The notes: generated by a model from the sequence alone, not told the origin. Shown: positions 25,831 through 36,567, counted from the first letter of the stretch. The stretch is DNA of 64,000 nucleotides from Cupriavidus sp. (GCA_031180665.1 JAPSLP010000018.1:1-64000); one strand, 5' to 3'. Numbers and translations are program-made.

Positions 25831-25936
25831 CGAGATTCTCCAATTTCAGATTCTTGTGTCGCGCCGCCGCGTGCCATCGGGATGAAGGGGCCGCAGGGCG
25901 CAGCGTGACCGGGTGGACGATGTCCGAAGCGAGCCG

Positions 25937-27064
25937 TCAGCTCACGAGTGCCTTGCCATTGCGCACAAACGGCAGTTTAACCACAGTCGCATTCAGTTTG
26001 CGGTCGCGGATCAGCACCTGGACTTCGCTGCCGAGCGCCACATCCTTGGGCAGGCGCGCGAAGGCGATCGATTGGGACAGGGTCGGGCTGAAGGTGCCCG
26101 AGGTGATTTCGCCCTCGCCGGCGGCAGTCAGCACGGTCTGATGCGCGCGCAGCACGCCGCCCTTGTCCCGCAGGATCAGGCCGGCGAACTGCTGGCGCTG
26201 GCCGCCGGCCAACAGCGCGGCCTTGCCGACGAAATCGCGCTCGCTCTGCAGATCGACGGTCCAGGCCAGGCCCGCGTCGAGCGGCGAGGTATGGATATCC
26301 ATGTCCTGGCCGTACAGGTTCATGCCGGCTTCCAGGCGCAGGGTGTCGCGTGCGCCGAGTCCGGCCGGACGCACGCCGGCGGCATGCAGCTTTTCCCAGA
26401 CCGCGGCGACGTTGTCGGCCGGCACCACCAGCTCGAAGCCGTCCTCGCCGGTGTAGCCGGTGCGGGCCACCATGATCTCGCCGATCGCCGGGTCCCGGAT
26501 CACCATCGCGTTGAAGGGCTTGAGCGCTTCGCTGGGCTGCGTCGACGGGAATGCGCTCCAGACCTTGGCGCGCGCGTTCGGCCCCTGCACGGCGACGATG
26601 GCGAGCGGCGCTGCACCATCGGCGGCGTTATCGGTACGGCGCGGGGTGATCGCCACGCCGGCGCCGGTGTCGGCATTGCGCTGGCGCATCCAGTCGATAT
26701 CGCCGGTCGCGGTGCTGGCGTTGACTACCAGGCGGAAGCGGTCTTCGGCGAAGAAGTAGACGATCAGGTCGTCGATCACGCCGCCGTTCGGGTCGAGCAT
26801 GCAGGAATACAGCGCCTTGCCCGGCGTTTGCAGCTTGTCGACGTTGTTGGCGAGCAGTTCGCGCAGGAAGGCGCGGGTATTGGGGCCGGCGAGATCGACG
26901 ACGCACATGTGCGAGACGTCGAACATGCCCGCATCGCTGCGCACCGCGTGGTGTTCCTCGATCTGCGAGCCGTAATTGACCGGCATGTCCCAACCGCCGA
27001 AATCGACCATGCGGGCGCCGAGGGCGCGATGGATGGCGTTGAGGGGCGTGGCCTGGAGCGTCAT
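25937..27064 (-). CDS. gcvT: Aminomethyltransferase, glycine cleavage T protein
   Basis: Tetrahydrofolate-dependent T protein. It releases ammonia from the aminomethyl-lipoyl group and makes 5,10-methylene-THF. It has 375 residues with the N-terminal [19 protein letters not shown] and the tetrahydrofolate-binding GCV_T barrel, and ends in the C-terminal GCV_T_C domain ([18 protein letters not shown]). GAGGAA precedes the ATG at 27064; the open frame upstream runs through riboswitch sequence and is not coding. First gene of the gcvTHP block, whose expression should be set by the glycine riboswitch and terminator in its leader. Confidence 0.97.
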   Translation of the reverse strand: MTLQATPLNAIHRALGARMVDFGGWDMPVNYGSQIEEHHAVRSDAGMFDVSHMCVVDLAGPNTRAFLRELLANNVDKLQTPGKALYSCMLDPNGGVIDDLIVYFFAEDRFRLVVNASTATGDIDWMRQRNADTGAGVAITPRRTDNAADGAAPLAIVAVQGPNARAKVWSAFPSTQPSEALKPFNAMVIRDPAIGEIMVARTGYTGEDGFELVVPADNVAAVWEKLHAAGVRPAGLGARDTLRLEAGMNLYGQDMDIHTSPLDAGLAWTVDLQSERDFVGKAALLAGGQRQQFAGLILRDKGGVLRAHQTVLTAAGEGEITSGTFSPTLSQSIAFARLPKDVALGSEVQVLIRDRKLNATVVKLPFVRNGKALVS

Positions 27065-27116
27065 GGATTCCTCGGAGCGTGGCATCGTTCGGTCCGGCGC
27101 GCGCGGCGCGCCAAAC

Positions 27117-27171
27117 AAAAAAAGGGTCATCCGTCGCGCGGCTCGGTAAGAACCGTCGCGACGGATGACCC
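27117..27171 (-). terminator. Riboswitch-controlled intrinsic terminator before gcvT
   Basis: Read on the minus strand, two perfectly complementary 15-base arms (GGGTCATCCGTCGCG and CGCGACGGATGACCC, at 27171-27157 and 27138-27124) are followed at once by a run of seven T residues. The hairpin lies between the glycine aptamers and gcvT, so it is very probably the expression platform: transcription stops unless glycine binding prevents the hairpin. Confidence 0.88.
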
Positions 27172-27180
27172 CCTCTGTCC

Positions 27181-27437
27181 TCGATACCTGAGAGATTACG
27201 GCCGGCCTTGCTGCCCTTGTCGGACTCGCTGGCCACACCGTGCGCCCCTTCGGTGGACACGCTCATCATCCAATTGATGAATGACGGGTGTCGCTCTCCA
27301 GAGTTCGGCATACATCGTGTGCATGCTGCGAGTACACGAAATGCGCGATCCGCCCGGTCCATGGTGCCTGAGAGTTTTCGGGTGATTCCCCTTCGGCGGC
27401 GCGAATGACGATACAGTCGCGCGCTCTCCCGGACGGA
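27181..27437 (-). ncRNA. Tandem glycine riboswitch
   Basis: Two glycine aptamers in series on the minus strand. Aptamer I (about 27437-27360) starts with GGGAGAGC, contains CCGAAGGGG and closes with ACTCTCAGGCACC. Aptamer II (about 27304-27183) starts with CTGGAGAGC, contains CACCGAAGGGGC and closes with ATCTCTCAGGTATC. These are the conserved blocks of the glycine riboswitch family. It precedes gcvT and a terminator hairpin, the classical arrangement for turning on glycine cleavage when glycine is abundant. Confidence 0.95.
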
Positions 27438-27444
27438 TGGCGCG

Positions 27445-27473
27445 ACTCTAACCGCAGGCTTGGCGGCTGTCAA
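27445..27473 (-). promoter_or_regulatory. Sigma-70 promoter of the riboswitch-gcvTHP transcript
   Basis: On the minus strand a perfect -35 box TTGACA (27473-27468) is followed after 17 bases by TAGAGT (27450-27445). The predicted transcription start, about 27438, coincides with the first base of aptamer I, which strongly supports the assignment. Confidence 0.75.
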
Positions 27474-27649
27474 CGCGAGAGCGGCGCGTTGCAGAACACG
27501 GTCCCGGGACCTCGGCCGGACCTGCCTCCGTGTTAACATCGCCGGCTTCGACCCATTCGCGACCCGTCCCCGAACGCGTCGCCCTGCGGCCCGCGCCCCA
27601 CGCGATGCGGTCCGACCTCCCGCTGTACCCGACCTCCGATCCCCGACCG

Positions 27650-29734
<2,085 letters not shown>

Positions 29735-29908
29735 AGCCGCTGCAGCGGCTGCAGCGCAGCGCCGGGTACGCCTGGCGCCGAGGCTCCGGGCGACCGCTGA
29801 ATCGTCAGCCCTTGATGTCGATCCAGTCCGGCGCGCCCCTGCCTTGCCAGCATCGAAGCGGTTTCGTCAGAAGGCCGCGCGTAGTCTGGCGTGGCCGAAC
29901 GCGGAACG

Positions 29909-29936
29909 TAAAAAAGCCAGCGGCATGCCGCTGGCT
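29909..29936 (-). terminator. Intrinsic terminator of the cytochrome c gene
   Basis: A 12-bp perfect stem, AAAGCCAGCGGC with GCCGCTGGCTTT, has a 2-base apex and on the minus strand runs into TTTTTTAC. It lies about 165 bases after the cytochrome stop codon, beyond palindromic element copy 2. The tail on the plus strand is weaker, so it may also act partly on rep transcripts. Confidence 0.75.
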
Positions 29937-29969
29937 TTGGCTTGCTGAAAAGGCCTGAACGGCCATCCT

Positions 29970-30037
29970 GTCGTTCCCGCGAAAGCGGGAATCCAGCGTC
30001 TCTGAAAGCCACTGGGTCCCCGCATCCGCGGGGACGG
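29970..30037. repeat. Dispersed palindromic element, copy 2
   Basis: The same two-hairpin design as the element at 13810: left arm TCGTTCCCGCGAAAGCGGGA, right arm GGGTCCCCGCATCCGCGGGG, spaced by about 20 bases. The right hairpin is identical to that of copy 1 over more than 20 bases. Confidence 0.85.
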
Positions 30038-30101
30038 GTTTGTCGGCAAACCGGGTTTCTGGTCCTGCAGAGGCGAGCGCCGCGCTGGCGCCCTCCGGTT
30101 C

Positions 30102-31016
30102 TTACTTCGACGCGTTGACCATGTAGTCGGCCGCGGCAATCACGTCGGCGTCCGGACCGGCGTAACCACCCTTCGGCGGCATCACGCCCTTGCCCTTCAG
30201 CGCGAAATTGTGGACTGCGTCCATGCCTTCCTTGATGCGCGGCGCCCAGGCGGCCTTGTCGCCGACCTTCGGCGCACCGGCGACGCCGGCGGCGTGGCAC
30301 GCGGCGCAGACCTGATCGTAGACACGCTTGCCGACCTCGGCTGAAGCCGCGGCGGGAGCTGCAGCCGTGGTTTGCGCCGGAGCCGCAGCGGCCGGAGCGG
30401 GAGCGGCCGGTGCCGCCGGGGCAGCGGCGGCAGGAGCCGGAGCAGCCGCCGCAGCGTCAGCCGCCGGTGCGGCGGGTTCCGAAGCAGCAGCGGTGGTCGC
30501 TGCGGCCGGTGCGGGCGCGGCAGGCTCCTGCAGCTTGCCGCCGGCCGAGTTGACCAGATGCACCATCGCACGGTCCAGTTCGTAATCGGAGAAGTCGTCC
30601 GGCGAGGTACCGGCGCGCGGGGGCATCGCTCCCTTGCCGGCGATCACCGATTTCAGCAGGCCGTCGTGGCCCTGGCCGAGGCGGGCGCTCCAGTCGCCCG
30701 CGGCGCCGAACTTCGGCGCACCGGCCGCGCCGGTGGCGTGGCAGGCCGCGCAGACCGCGGTATAGACCTGTTCGCCGGTCTTGAAGACACGCGGCGCATT
30801 GGGGTCGCGCAGTTCGAGCGAGGCAACCGGCTTGATGCGGTCAACCACCGCTTCGGCCGTATCGGTGGAGCCGGCGCCTTCCGGGCCACCGTAGCCGACG
30901 AAGCTGACCAGCAGAATGATCACGGTGATCGGCACCACAAAGGCGGCGATCACCACAGCGATCAGCTGCTTCGGGGTCTTGATGGGAGACTCGTGTTCGT
31001 TATGGACGTCGCTCAT
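30102..31016 (-). CDS. Membrane-anchored di-heme cytochrome c (two c5-type domains)
   Basis: A 304-residue c-type cytochrome. Residues 17-41 form one N-terminal membrane anchor, placing the rest in the periplasm. Two c5-like domains each carry CAACH (residues 89-93 and 237-241) with a later axial methionine in GAMPPRAG and GVMPPKGG. They are joined by a disordered linker of about 60 residues made almost only of Ala and Pro (165-226). The ATG at 31016 is chosen because MSDVHNEHES fits homologues. Probable role: electron carrier between the bc1 complex or other donors and a terminal oxidase. It has its own terminator. Confidence 0.92.
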   Translation of the reverse strand: MSDVHNEHESPIKTPKQLIAVVIAAFVVPITVIILLVSFVGYGGPEGAGSTDTAEAVVDRIKPVASLELRDPNAPRVFKTGEQVYTAVCAACHATGAAGAPKFGAAGDWSARLGQGHDGLLKSVIAGKGAMPPRAGTSPDDFSDYELDRAMVHLVNSAGGKLQEPAAPAPAAATTAAASEPAAPAADAAAAAPAPAAAAPAAPAAPAPAAAAPAQTTAAAPAAASAEVGKRVYDQVCAACHAAGVAGAPKVGDKAAWAPRIKEGMDAVHNFALKGKGVMPPKGGYAGPDADVIAAADYMVNASK

Positions 31017-31380
31017 GCTGAACTCTCGATTTTGCAGGAAACCCGTGACCGCTCCGCTTGGCGGCCTTTCGTTGGTCCGTGTCTTGGGCCTGACTGCCGC
31101 CCCCTCCGCGCCTTCGAGTCTGCCGAGCCTGACAGCCACACCCCATGCCGCCTGGCGCGCCGTCCGTGTGGACGAGACGCAGCCCCGCTTTTGCGCAAAT
31201 AACGGGCGATTATAGCCGTAAAGCCCCTCCCGATGGCGCGAAAAGCGCTTCGGACGAAACCCGTAGGCCCGGGGAAAACTTGCATCGGCATGGACGCGCT
31301 ACGGCAAACGCGGTATCCTATGCGACTTTCCGACGGCGGCGTTCGCCGCAGTCGACCGCGCGGCTCCCGCCGCATCTCGT
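31017..31380. other. Divergent upstream region of the cytochrome and tRNA-Arg genes
   Basis: No gene is seen in these 364 bases. For the tRNA, TGGACG (31291-31296) and TATCCT (31314-31319) are 17 bases apart and form a plausible, weak promoter about 60 bases before the mature 5' end. For the cytochrome I could not assign a promoter. Confidence 0.4.
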
Positions 31381-31456
31381 GCGCCCGTAGCTCAATGGAT
31401 AGAGTACTGCCCTCCGAAGGCAGGGGTTGCTGGTTCGATCCCAGCCGGGCGCGCCA
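31381..31456 (+). tRNA. tRNA-Arg (anticodon CCG)
   Basis: A 76-base cloverleaf. The acceptor stem is GCGCCCG/CGGGCGC with discriminator G and an encoded CCA. The anticodon arm is CTGCC-CTCCGAA-GGCAG, giving anticodon CCG, which reads CGG. The T arm is GCTGG-TTCGATC-CCAGC. All invariant positions are present. Confidence 0.97.
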
Positions 31457-31960
31457 AGTCCCACAACGGTTTCCGGCTTTTGCCCATCCTGCCTGGAAGG
31501 CGTACTGCACCCCGATTGCACCTGCGCCCGGGCGCGGGCTCCTACCGGCGGACTTCCCTCAGAGGCTTCACTCACCCTTGGCTTCGGCCAGATACGCCAT
31601 GGCGTTCCCCTAGCGTCTTTCCCTTCAGCGCTTGCCTGTTCGTGCGATTGCGAATGCGTCCGGTCTCGATATGTCGGTGCCGTCTGGTTCGATCACAGCT
31701 GTCGCCAATGGCCCAGCTTGGAACCCTTTTCGGACAACCGGCGCACGGGTTATTCGAGCGGAGAGATGATGTGCGGCCGAATCGATTGGCATTGCCCAAC
31801 TCAAGCCGCCGGCCGAGTGATATAGAAGGTGCGGAATCGGTCGATATGTTGCGCGTGGAGACTGTGACCGGGGCTCAAATTACCGGTGAGGTATGCCGTA
31901 AAGGTTAGAGATAGACCACCTCGACGCACCGCTTGCGGATACAAGATTGGAGCAACTCCA
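31457..31960. other. tRNA-flanking region without an intact gene
   Basis: About 500 bases with mixed, lower GC and no frame I can support. It includes CTGGTTCGATCACAGC at 31684-31699, a 15-of-16 match to the T arm of the adjacent tRNA-Arg (31430-31445). This looks like a scar of integration at the tRNA 3' end or a degraded tRNA fragment. Short coding-looking fragments on the minus strand are broken by stops. Confidence 0.45.
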
Positions 31961-32368
31961 GTGAAAATCGAAGCCAAGAATCGCCTCTCCAGGGGAAGCA
32001 TCGGCTCGAAGCTGACCGACTTCCTCGATCCACCCGATAAGCTCGATTTCAAATTTTGGTCAGAGCACTTGCGCAATTTGGCGATTATTTCGCTCCTCTC
32101 GGCTTTGGGTATCACCTTGGCGAGGCACAGTGAACAGTATGACCCGAATTTTCCGTGGTTTGGTAATGCCAGTGGGGTATTAGCATCGCTCGTCGCCTTC
32201 GCCTTCGGGACGATGAATTTGATACGCCCGCTAATAGCGATAGTCCGTCGGCCGGCGCCAGGTGGCAAACGGGTAGCAGTGTTGCTGGCAGCTATTTTTA
32301 TGATTGCTGAAACCATGATTGTCGTTGGTTTTTTAGGGGCCCCCGCACTTCACGCAATGGGCCGCTAG
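31961..32368 (+). CDS. Small hypothetical membrane protein next to tRNA-Arg
   Basis: A 135-residue protein I do not recognise. A basic, polar N terminus of about 45 residues (KIEAKNRLSRGSIGSKLTDF) is followed by three hydrophobic segments at about residues 42-58, 70-88 and 105-130, so it should sit in the inner membrane. The GTG at 31961 has GGAG eight bases upstream. Base composition is well below the window average, with many A/T-ending codons, which suggests recent acquisition beside the tRNA. Confidence 0.6.
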   Translation: MKIEAKNRLSRGSIGSKLTDFLDPPDKLDFKFWSEHLRNLAIISLLSALGITLARHSEQYDPNFPWFGNASGVLASLVAFAFGTMNLIRPLIAIVRRPAPGGKRVAVLLAAIFMIAETMIVVGFLGAPALHAMGR

Positions 32369-32555
32369 TTCGCTGCCCATTCTTGCGCAACCAACGACTT
32401 CTCGAACGAAGCCGCGGGACATCGTTGAATGCTGAGCCGGCATTCGGACCCCGATGTTGGCCACGAACTCCCGATCATCGATTCCTCCTGACACCACGCT
32501 GTCAGCAGCCCCCTCGCAAACTGCGGTCTCCTTCAACGACCGCCGAGGTGGCATC

Positions 32556-32930
32556 ATGCAAAACGTTCTGATCAACTGGCTGGAAATCCCCGTCGTCGAC
32601 ATGGCGCGGGCCGTGCAGTTCTACGAGCGGGTGTTCGAGACGCAGTTGCGCCGCGAGACGATGAGCGAGATCGATATGGCAATCTTTCCGCATTCTCATT
32701 CCGGTGGCGCGTTGGTGGCCGGCGAGGGCTTCAAGCCGAGTACCGAGGGCAGCCTGCCTTATCTGCATACGCCGGAGCTCAATGACTTGCTGGGGCGGGT
32801 GGCCTCAGCCGGTGGCAAGACGGTCTTTGGCCCGATGGAGCTGCCGGACGAGATCGGCCGGATCGCCCATATCATCGACAGCGAAGGCAACAAGATCGGC
32901 CTGCACGAGCCCGTGCCGGCCAACCGCTGA
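32556..32930 (+). CDS. VOC-family (glyoxalase/bleomycin-resistance fold) protein
   Basis: A 124-residue single-domain vicinal oxygen chelate protein: NWLEIPVVDMARAVQFYERV at the N terminus, then a second half with GGKTVFGPMELPDEIGRIA and the closing DSEGNKIGLHEP. These are the paired beta-alpha-beta-beta-beta units of the fold. Substrate unknown. GAGGTG lies upstream of the ATG. The next gene, a WYL-type regulator, starts only 50 bases later; such VOC/YafY pairs are common, and the regulator may control this gene. Confidence 0.87.
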   Translation: MQNVLINWLEIPVVDMARAVQFYERVFETQLRRETMSEIDMAIFPHSHSGGALVAGEGFKPSTEGSLPYLHTPELNDLLGRVASAGGKTVFGPMELPDEIGRIAHIIDSEGNKIGLHEPVPANR

Positions 32931-32979
32931 CCCTGGCCTGACTGGCCTGATTGACCTACTCGCTCACTCACTCACGCCA

Positions 32980-33669
32980 ATGAGCCGCCGCGCCGACCGA
33001 CTGTTCCAGATCGTCCAGGTCCTGCGCGGCCGCCGCCTGACCACGGCGGCGCTGCTGGCGCAGCGGCTCGGCGTGTCGGAGCGAACCGTCTATCGGGATA
33101 TCCAGGCGCTGTCGATATCCGGCGTGCCGATCGAGGGCGAGGCGGGGATCGGCTATCGGCTGCGGGCGGACTTCGATGTGCCGCCGTTGATGTTCTCCGG
33201 CATCGAAGTCGAGGCGCTGGTCGCTGGCCTGCGGATGCTGAAGGCCTGGGGCGGCGGCGCGCTTGCCGCCGCGGCCGATCCGGCGCTGGAGAAGCTGGTG
33301 GCGGCGTTGCCGCCGACGCGCCGGCTGTCGGCGCAGCAGAGCCGCGTCTTCGCACCTGTCTATATGCACGACAGCAAGGTCCGTGAGGCCTTCGACGTCG
33401 TCCACACCGCCATGGGCGCGCAGCGGCTGCTGCGGCTCGATTATTGCGATGCGCAGCAGCGCCTGACAGAACGCGTGGTGCAGCCGCTGGGCCTGTTCTT
33501 CTGGGGCAATGTCTGGCTGCTGGCGGCGTGGTGTACCGCGCGCGAGGACTATCGCAGCTTCCGCCTGGATCGCTGCCGGGCGATCCGCATGCTGGAGGAC
33601 CATTTCCACGAGACGCCGGACCGTTCGCTGAACGGTTTCCTGAAGGCGGTGAAGGCGACCGGCTACTGA
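32980..33669 (+). CDS. YafY-type HTH/WYL transcriptional regulator
   Basis: A 229-residue regulator. The N-terminal HTH_11 domain (RRADRLFQIVQVLRGRRLTT, then GVSERTVYRDIQALSISGVP) is followed by a WYL ligand-sensing domain (about residues 135-210, ending SFRLDRCRAIRML). WYL domains sense small ligands or nucleic acids. No ribosome-binding site is obvious. Probably co-transcribed with the VOC protein gene upstream. Confidence 0.88.
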   Translation: MSRRADRLFQIVQVLRGRRLTTAALLAQRLGVSERTVYRDIQALSISGVPIEGEAGIGYRLRADFDVPPLMFSGIEVEALVAGLRMLKAWGGGALAAAADPALEKLVAALPPTRRLSAQQSRVFAPVYMHDSKVREAFDVVHTAMGAQRLLRLDYCDAQQRLTERVVQPLGLFFWGNVWLLAAWCTAREDYRSFRLDRCRAIRMLEDHFHETPDRSLNGFLKAVKATGY

Positions 33670-33784
33670 AGAGCGCGCTGCGCCGCGCCAGCGTTCCGGT
33701 GTTCGGCGCTACACTTGCCGGCTCGATGCACGCCGGTGCCCCACCGGCGTCGCCCCCTATCCATCCCGTCCAGGAGACTCCGCC

Positions 33785-34471
33785 GTGAGCCCGTCCCAGG
33801 TCACGATCCGCGAGGTGTTGACCGGCACCGCAAAACCGTATGGAAAGCCCGGCAAGCAGAGCGCGATCGACAAGCATCCCGTCGGCGCACCCGTCGCCGT
33901 GGATACGCTTGGACTGCACGGCGACGAGCAGGGCGACCGCCGCATCCACGGCGGGCCGGAGAAGGCCGTCCATTGCTATCCGTGGCAGCACTACGCGAAC
34001 TGGCGGCACGACATCGGCCCCTTGCCGGTGCTGGAGCGTGCCGGCGCGTTCGGCGAGAACCTGAGCTGGGCTGGCGGCGACGAGCATGGCGTCTGCCTGG
34101 GCGACATCTGGCGGATCGGCTCGGTGACCTTGCAGCTGTCGCAGCCGCGGCAGCCGTGCTGGAAGCTGAACGTGCGTTTCGGCCGCGACGACATGTCTGC
34201 GCTGGTACAGCAGAGCCTGCGCATCGGCTGGTATTTCCGCGTGTTGGAACCGGGCAAGCTGCAGGCCGGCGACGAAGCGGTGCTGCTGGAACGGCCGCAC
34301 GCCGATTGGTCGGTGGCGCGCCTGGCCGGCTTGGTACGCGACCGCGAGACCGATCCCGAACTGCTCGATGCGGTGCTGGCGTTGCCGCTGGTCGATTCGT
34401 GGCGGCGGCTGTTCGAGCGCCGTCGCCAGAGCGGCGCGGTCGAGGACTGGACCGCGAGGATGCGGGGATAG
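33785..34471 (+). CDS. MOSC-domain protein (YiiM type)
   Basis: A 228-residue molybdenum-cofactor sulfurase C-terminal domain protein. GEQGDRRIHGGPEKAVHCYP-like residues 47-66, GAFGENLSW (about 88-95) and the conserved Cys125 in SQPRQPCWKL are the MOSC marks. The C-terminal three-alpha domain (about 165-228) matches YiiM, which takes part in reduction of 6-hydroxylaminopurine and similar N-hydroxylated bases. GTG start, no strong Shine-Dalgarno. Confidence 0.9.
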   Translation: MSPSQVTIREVLTGTAKPYGKPGKQSAIDKHPVGAPVAVDTLGLHGDEQGDRRIHGGPEKAVHCYPWQHYANWRHDIGPLPVLERAGAFGENLSWAGGDEHGVCLGDIWRIGSVTLQLSQPRQPCWKLNVRFGRDDMSALVQQSLRIGWYFRVLEPGKLQAGDEAVLLERPHADWSVARLAGLVRDRETDPELLDAVLALPLVDSWRRLFERRRQSGAVEDWTARMRG

Positions 34472-34571
34472 CGGGCGCATCGCCAAGGTCAGCTTCCGCA
34501 CCGCCGGAACTTTGCCCAACGCGCACCGCACTGACCTTGAAGCCTGCCGTCACGCCCCCAGTTGACCGACC

Positions 34572-34970
34572 ATGCCCGTCGCCATCCCCCACCACGAGTA
34601 CCAGATCACCGCGATCCGCGCCCAGGGGGCGGGCGGGCAGAACATCAACAAGGTGTCGAACGCGGTGCATCTGCGTTTCGACATCCGCGCGTCCTCGCTG
34701 GCGGAGGACCACAAGCAGCGGCTGCTCCAATTGCACGACCACCGCATCACGCGCGACGGCGTCATCGTGATCAAGGCGCAGCAGCATCGCAGCCTCGAGC
34801 TCAATCGCGACGAAGCGGTGCGGCGCCTGCATGAGCTCGTCGACAGCGTCGCCGTGCCGCCGGCGGTACGGCGTCCGACGCGGCCGACGTTCGCGTCGAA
34901 GCTGCGACGGCTGGAGGGCAAGACCCAGCGCAGCCAGATCAAGGCATTGCGCGGGCGGGTGGCGGAGTAG
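34572..34970 (+). CDS. arfB: Alternative ribosome-rescue factor / peptidyl-tRNA hydrolase ArfB
   Basis: A 132-residue release-factor-like protein that frees stalled ribosomes. The GGQ motif is at residues 21-23 ([20 protein letters not shown]), the hallmark of class I release-factor catalysis. There is no stop-codon-reading domain. The C terminus is a basic tail ([20 protein letters not shown]) that enters the empty mRNA channel in ArfB. Length and tail distinguish it from RF1/RF2. Confidence 0.95.
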   Translation: MPVAIPHHEYQITAIRAQGAGGQNINKVSNAVHLRFDIRASSLAEDHKQRLLQLHDHRITRDGVIVIKAQQHRSLELNRDEAVRRLHELVDSVAVPPAVRRPTRPTFASKLRRLEGKTQRSQIKALRGRVAE

Positions 34971-34993
34971 GGTGGCGGCACGCCCCCCTGGCC

Positions 34994-35262
34994 ACTCGCC
35001 CCTCGCTCCCACGCCTCTCGTCCCTTCGCCCCTCTCGCCCCTCGCCCCTCGCCCCTCGCCCCTCTCGCCCCTCGCCCCTCGCCCCTCGCCACTCGCCCCT
35101 CGCCCCTCGCCCCTCGCCCCTCGCCCCTCGCCCCTCGCCCCTCGCCCCTCGACCCGTCGCCCCTCGGCCCCTCGGCCCCTCGGCCCCTCGGCCCCTCACC
35201 CCTCACCCCTCACTCCTCACCCCTCACCCCTCACCCCTCACCCCTCACCCCTCACCCCTCCG
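34994..35262. repeat. Heptanucleotide tandem array (CCCCTCG/CCCCTCA)
   Basis: Roughly 35 short units in tandem over about 270 bases. Most are 7 bases, CCCCTCG first and CCCCTCA later, with a patch of 8-base units (CCCCTCGG) around 35160-35200. One strand is almost purely pyrimidine. It fills the gap between arfB and the MFS gene and ends about 100 bases before the latter's start. Confidence 0.95.
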
Positions 35263-35364
35263 CTTGGCAGAAATCCACGGATCGTTGTCCGAAGGCCAGG
35301 CGGCGGGACTTTTAAGCTCGGTGCCATCCCTGCGAATGGCCAGGGAATCCCGAGGAAAGTCCCG

Positions 35365-36567
35365 ATGAAGCCGATGTCCCCGATGACCCATGCCCGCGTG
35401 CTGGCGATCTGCCAGGCGCTATTCACGTCCGCACTGTCGGTCGACCTGACGCTGACCGGCCTGGTCGGCTACACACTGGCGCCCGACAAGGCGCTGGCCA
35501 CCGTGCCGTTCGCGCTGATCACGGTGGCATCGGCGGTGACCGCGATCGCCGCGGCCTTCCTGATCGAGCGGCTCGGGCGGCGGCTGGCCTTCTGCCTGGG
35601 CGGGATCGCCTGCACCGCGGGCGGGCTGATCTCGGTCTGGGCCATCGCCCATCACGATTTCCTGGCTTTCTGCGCCGGCACGGCACTGGTCGGCGTGTTC
35701 CAGGCGTTTGCGCGCTTCTATCGGCTGGCCGCCGCCGATGCCGCGCCGACCGCCGACAAGCCGCGCGCGATCTCGGCCGTGCTGACCGGCGGCGTGGTCG
35801 CCGCGGTCTGCGGTCCGGCCATCGCCGCCTGGTCCACCGACCTGATGAGCCCGCTGCCATTCGCCGGTTCCTATGCCGTGGTCGCGGCCTTCGGTGTGGC
35901 GACGGTGCTGCTGCTGGCGTTTGCCTATCGCGAGCCGCCTGCGCCGCCGGCCGGCAGCCACCCCGAGTCGCAATTGCCGGCGCGCCCCTTGGGCGAGATC
36001 GTGCGCCAGCCGGTGTTCCTGGCCGCCTTCGCCAACAACGGCATCGGCAACGCGGTGATGATGTTCGTGATGACCGCCACGCCGATCGCTGCGGTCGCTT
36101 GCAACCACACCATCGCGCAGGGCGCGCAGATCATCGAATGGCATCTGGTCGGCATGTATGCGCCGTCCTTCGTGTCGGGCTGGCTGCTGCAGCGCTTTGG
36201 CAATCCGGCGATGCTGATGGCCGGGATCGGGCTGTCGGCGCTGTCCAGCGTGATCGCGCTGGCCTCGACCTCGCTGCCCGCGTTTTATGCCGCCCTGCTT
36301 TGCCTGGGCGTGGGCTGGAATTTCATGTTCGTCGGCGGCACGACCCTGCTGACCAGCAGCTATCGCGATGCGGAGCGGGCGCGGACGCAGGCGGCGGCGG
36401 AGTTCTCCACCGCGGTGCTGACGGCGGTGGCAACGCTGGCGGCCGGCCAGATCCTGCACCACTACGGCTGGGATGCGGTGAACCTGGCGGCCTTGCCGGC
36501 GCTGGCGGTGGCGCTGCTGATCACGCTGGGCTGGCAGCGGCGCAGCCGGGCGCTGGCGCCGGTATGA
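35365..36567 (+). CDS. MFS transporter
   Basis: A 400-residue inner-membrane protein with about 12 hydrophobic helices in the major facilitator fold. The loop between helices 2 and 3 has ERLGRRLAFCLGG in place of the usual motif A. A central polar loop (YREPPAPPAGSHPESQLPAR) separates the two halves. GAGGAAA precedes the ATG at 35365; the open frame upstream is only the tandem repeat. The substrate is unknown. Its stop overlaps a start codon of the next frame (ATGA), so it may be co-transcribed with the following regulator gene. Confidence 0.88.
   Translation: MKPMSPMTHARVLAICQALFTSALSVDLTLTGLVGYTLAPDKALATVPFALITVASAVTAIAAAFLIERLGRRLAFCLGGIACTAGGLISVWAIAHHDFLAFCAGTALVGVFQAFARFYRLAAADAAPTADKPRAISAVLTGGVVAAVCGPAIAAWSTDLMSPLPFAGSYAVVAAFGVATVLLLAFAYREPPAPPAGSHPESQLPARPLGEIVRQPVFLAAFANNGIGNAVMMFVMTATPIAAVACNHTIAQGAQIIEWHLVGMYAPSFVSGWLLQRFGNPAMLMAGIGLSALSSVIALASTSLPAFYAALLCLGVGWNFMFVGGTTLLTSSYRDAERARTQAAAEFSTAVLTAVATLAAGQILHHYGWDAVNLAALPALAVALLITLGWQRRSRALAPV

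Larger units (their letters stand above)
29735..30101. other. Convergent intergenic region with terminator and palindromic element
   Basis: This gap lies between the 3' ends of rep and the cytochrome gene. It contains a minus-strand terminator (29909-29936) and palindromic element copy 2 (29970-30037). I see no gene in it. Confidence 0.7.

Noticed and set aside
31318-31575. Minus-strand frame with GWDRTSNPCLRRAVLYPLSY
   Set aside because: It is antisense to the tRNA-Arg gene; such predicted proteins recur in databases as artefacts.
31801-32316. Minus-strand frame ending FRTFYITRPAA
   Set aside because: Its last part looks somewhat coding, but most of it lies antisense to the better supported membrane-protein gene and I recognise no family.
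34994-35262. CRISPR array
   Set aside because: Units are 7-8 bases with no spacers, and no cas genes are nearby. The same applies to the 12-bp array at 3913-4092.
34831-35364. N-terminal extension of the MFS protein with SPLAPRP repeats
   Set aside because: It is a readthrough of the heptamer array. The MFS start at 35365 has a good ribosome-binding site and the family's usual N terminus.
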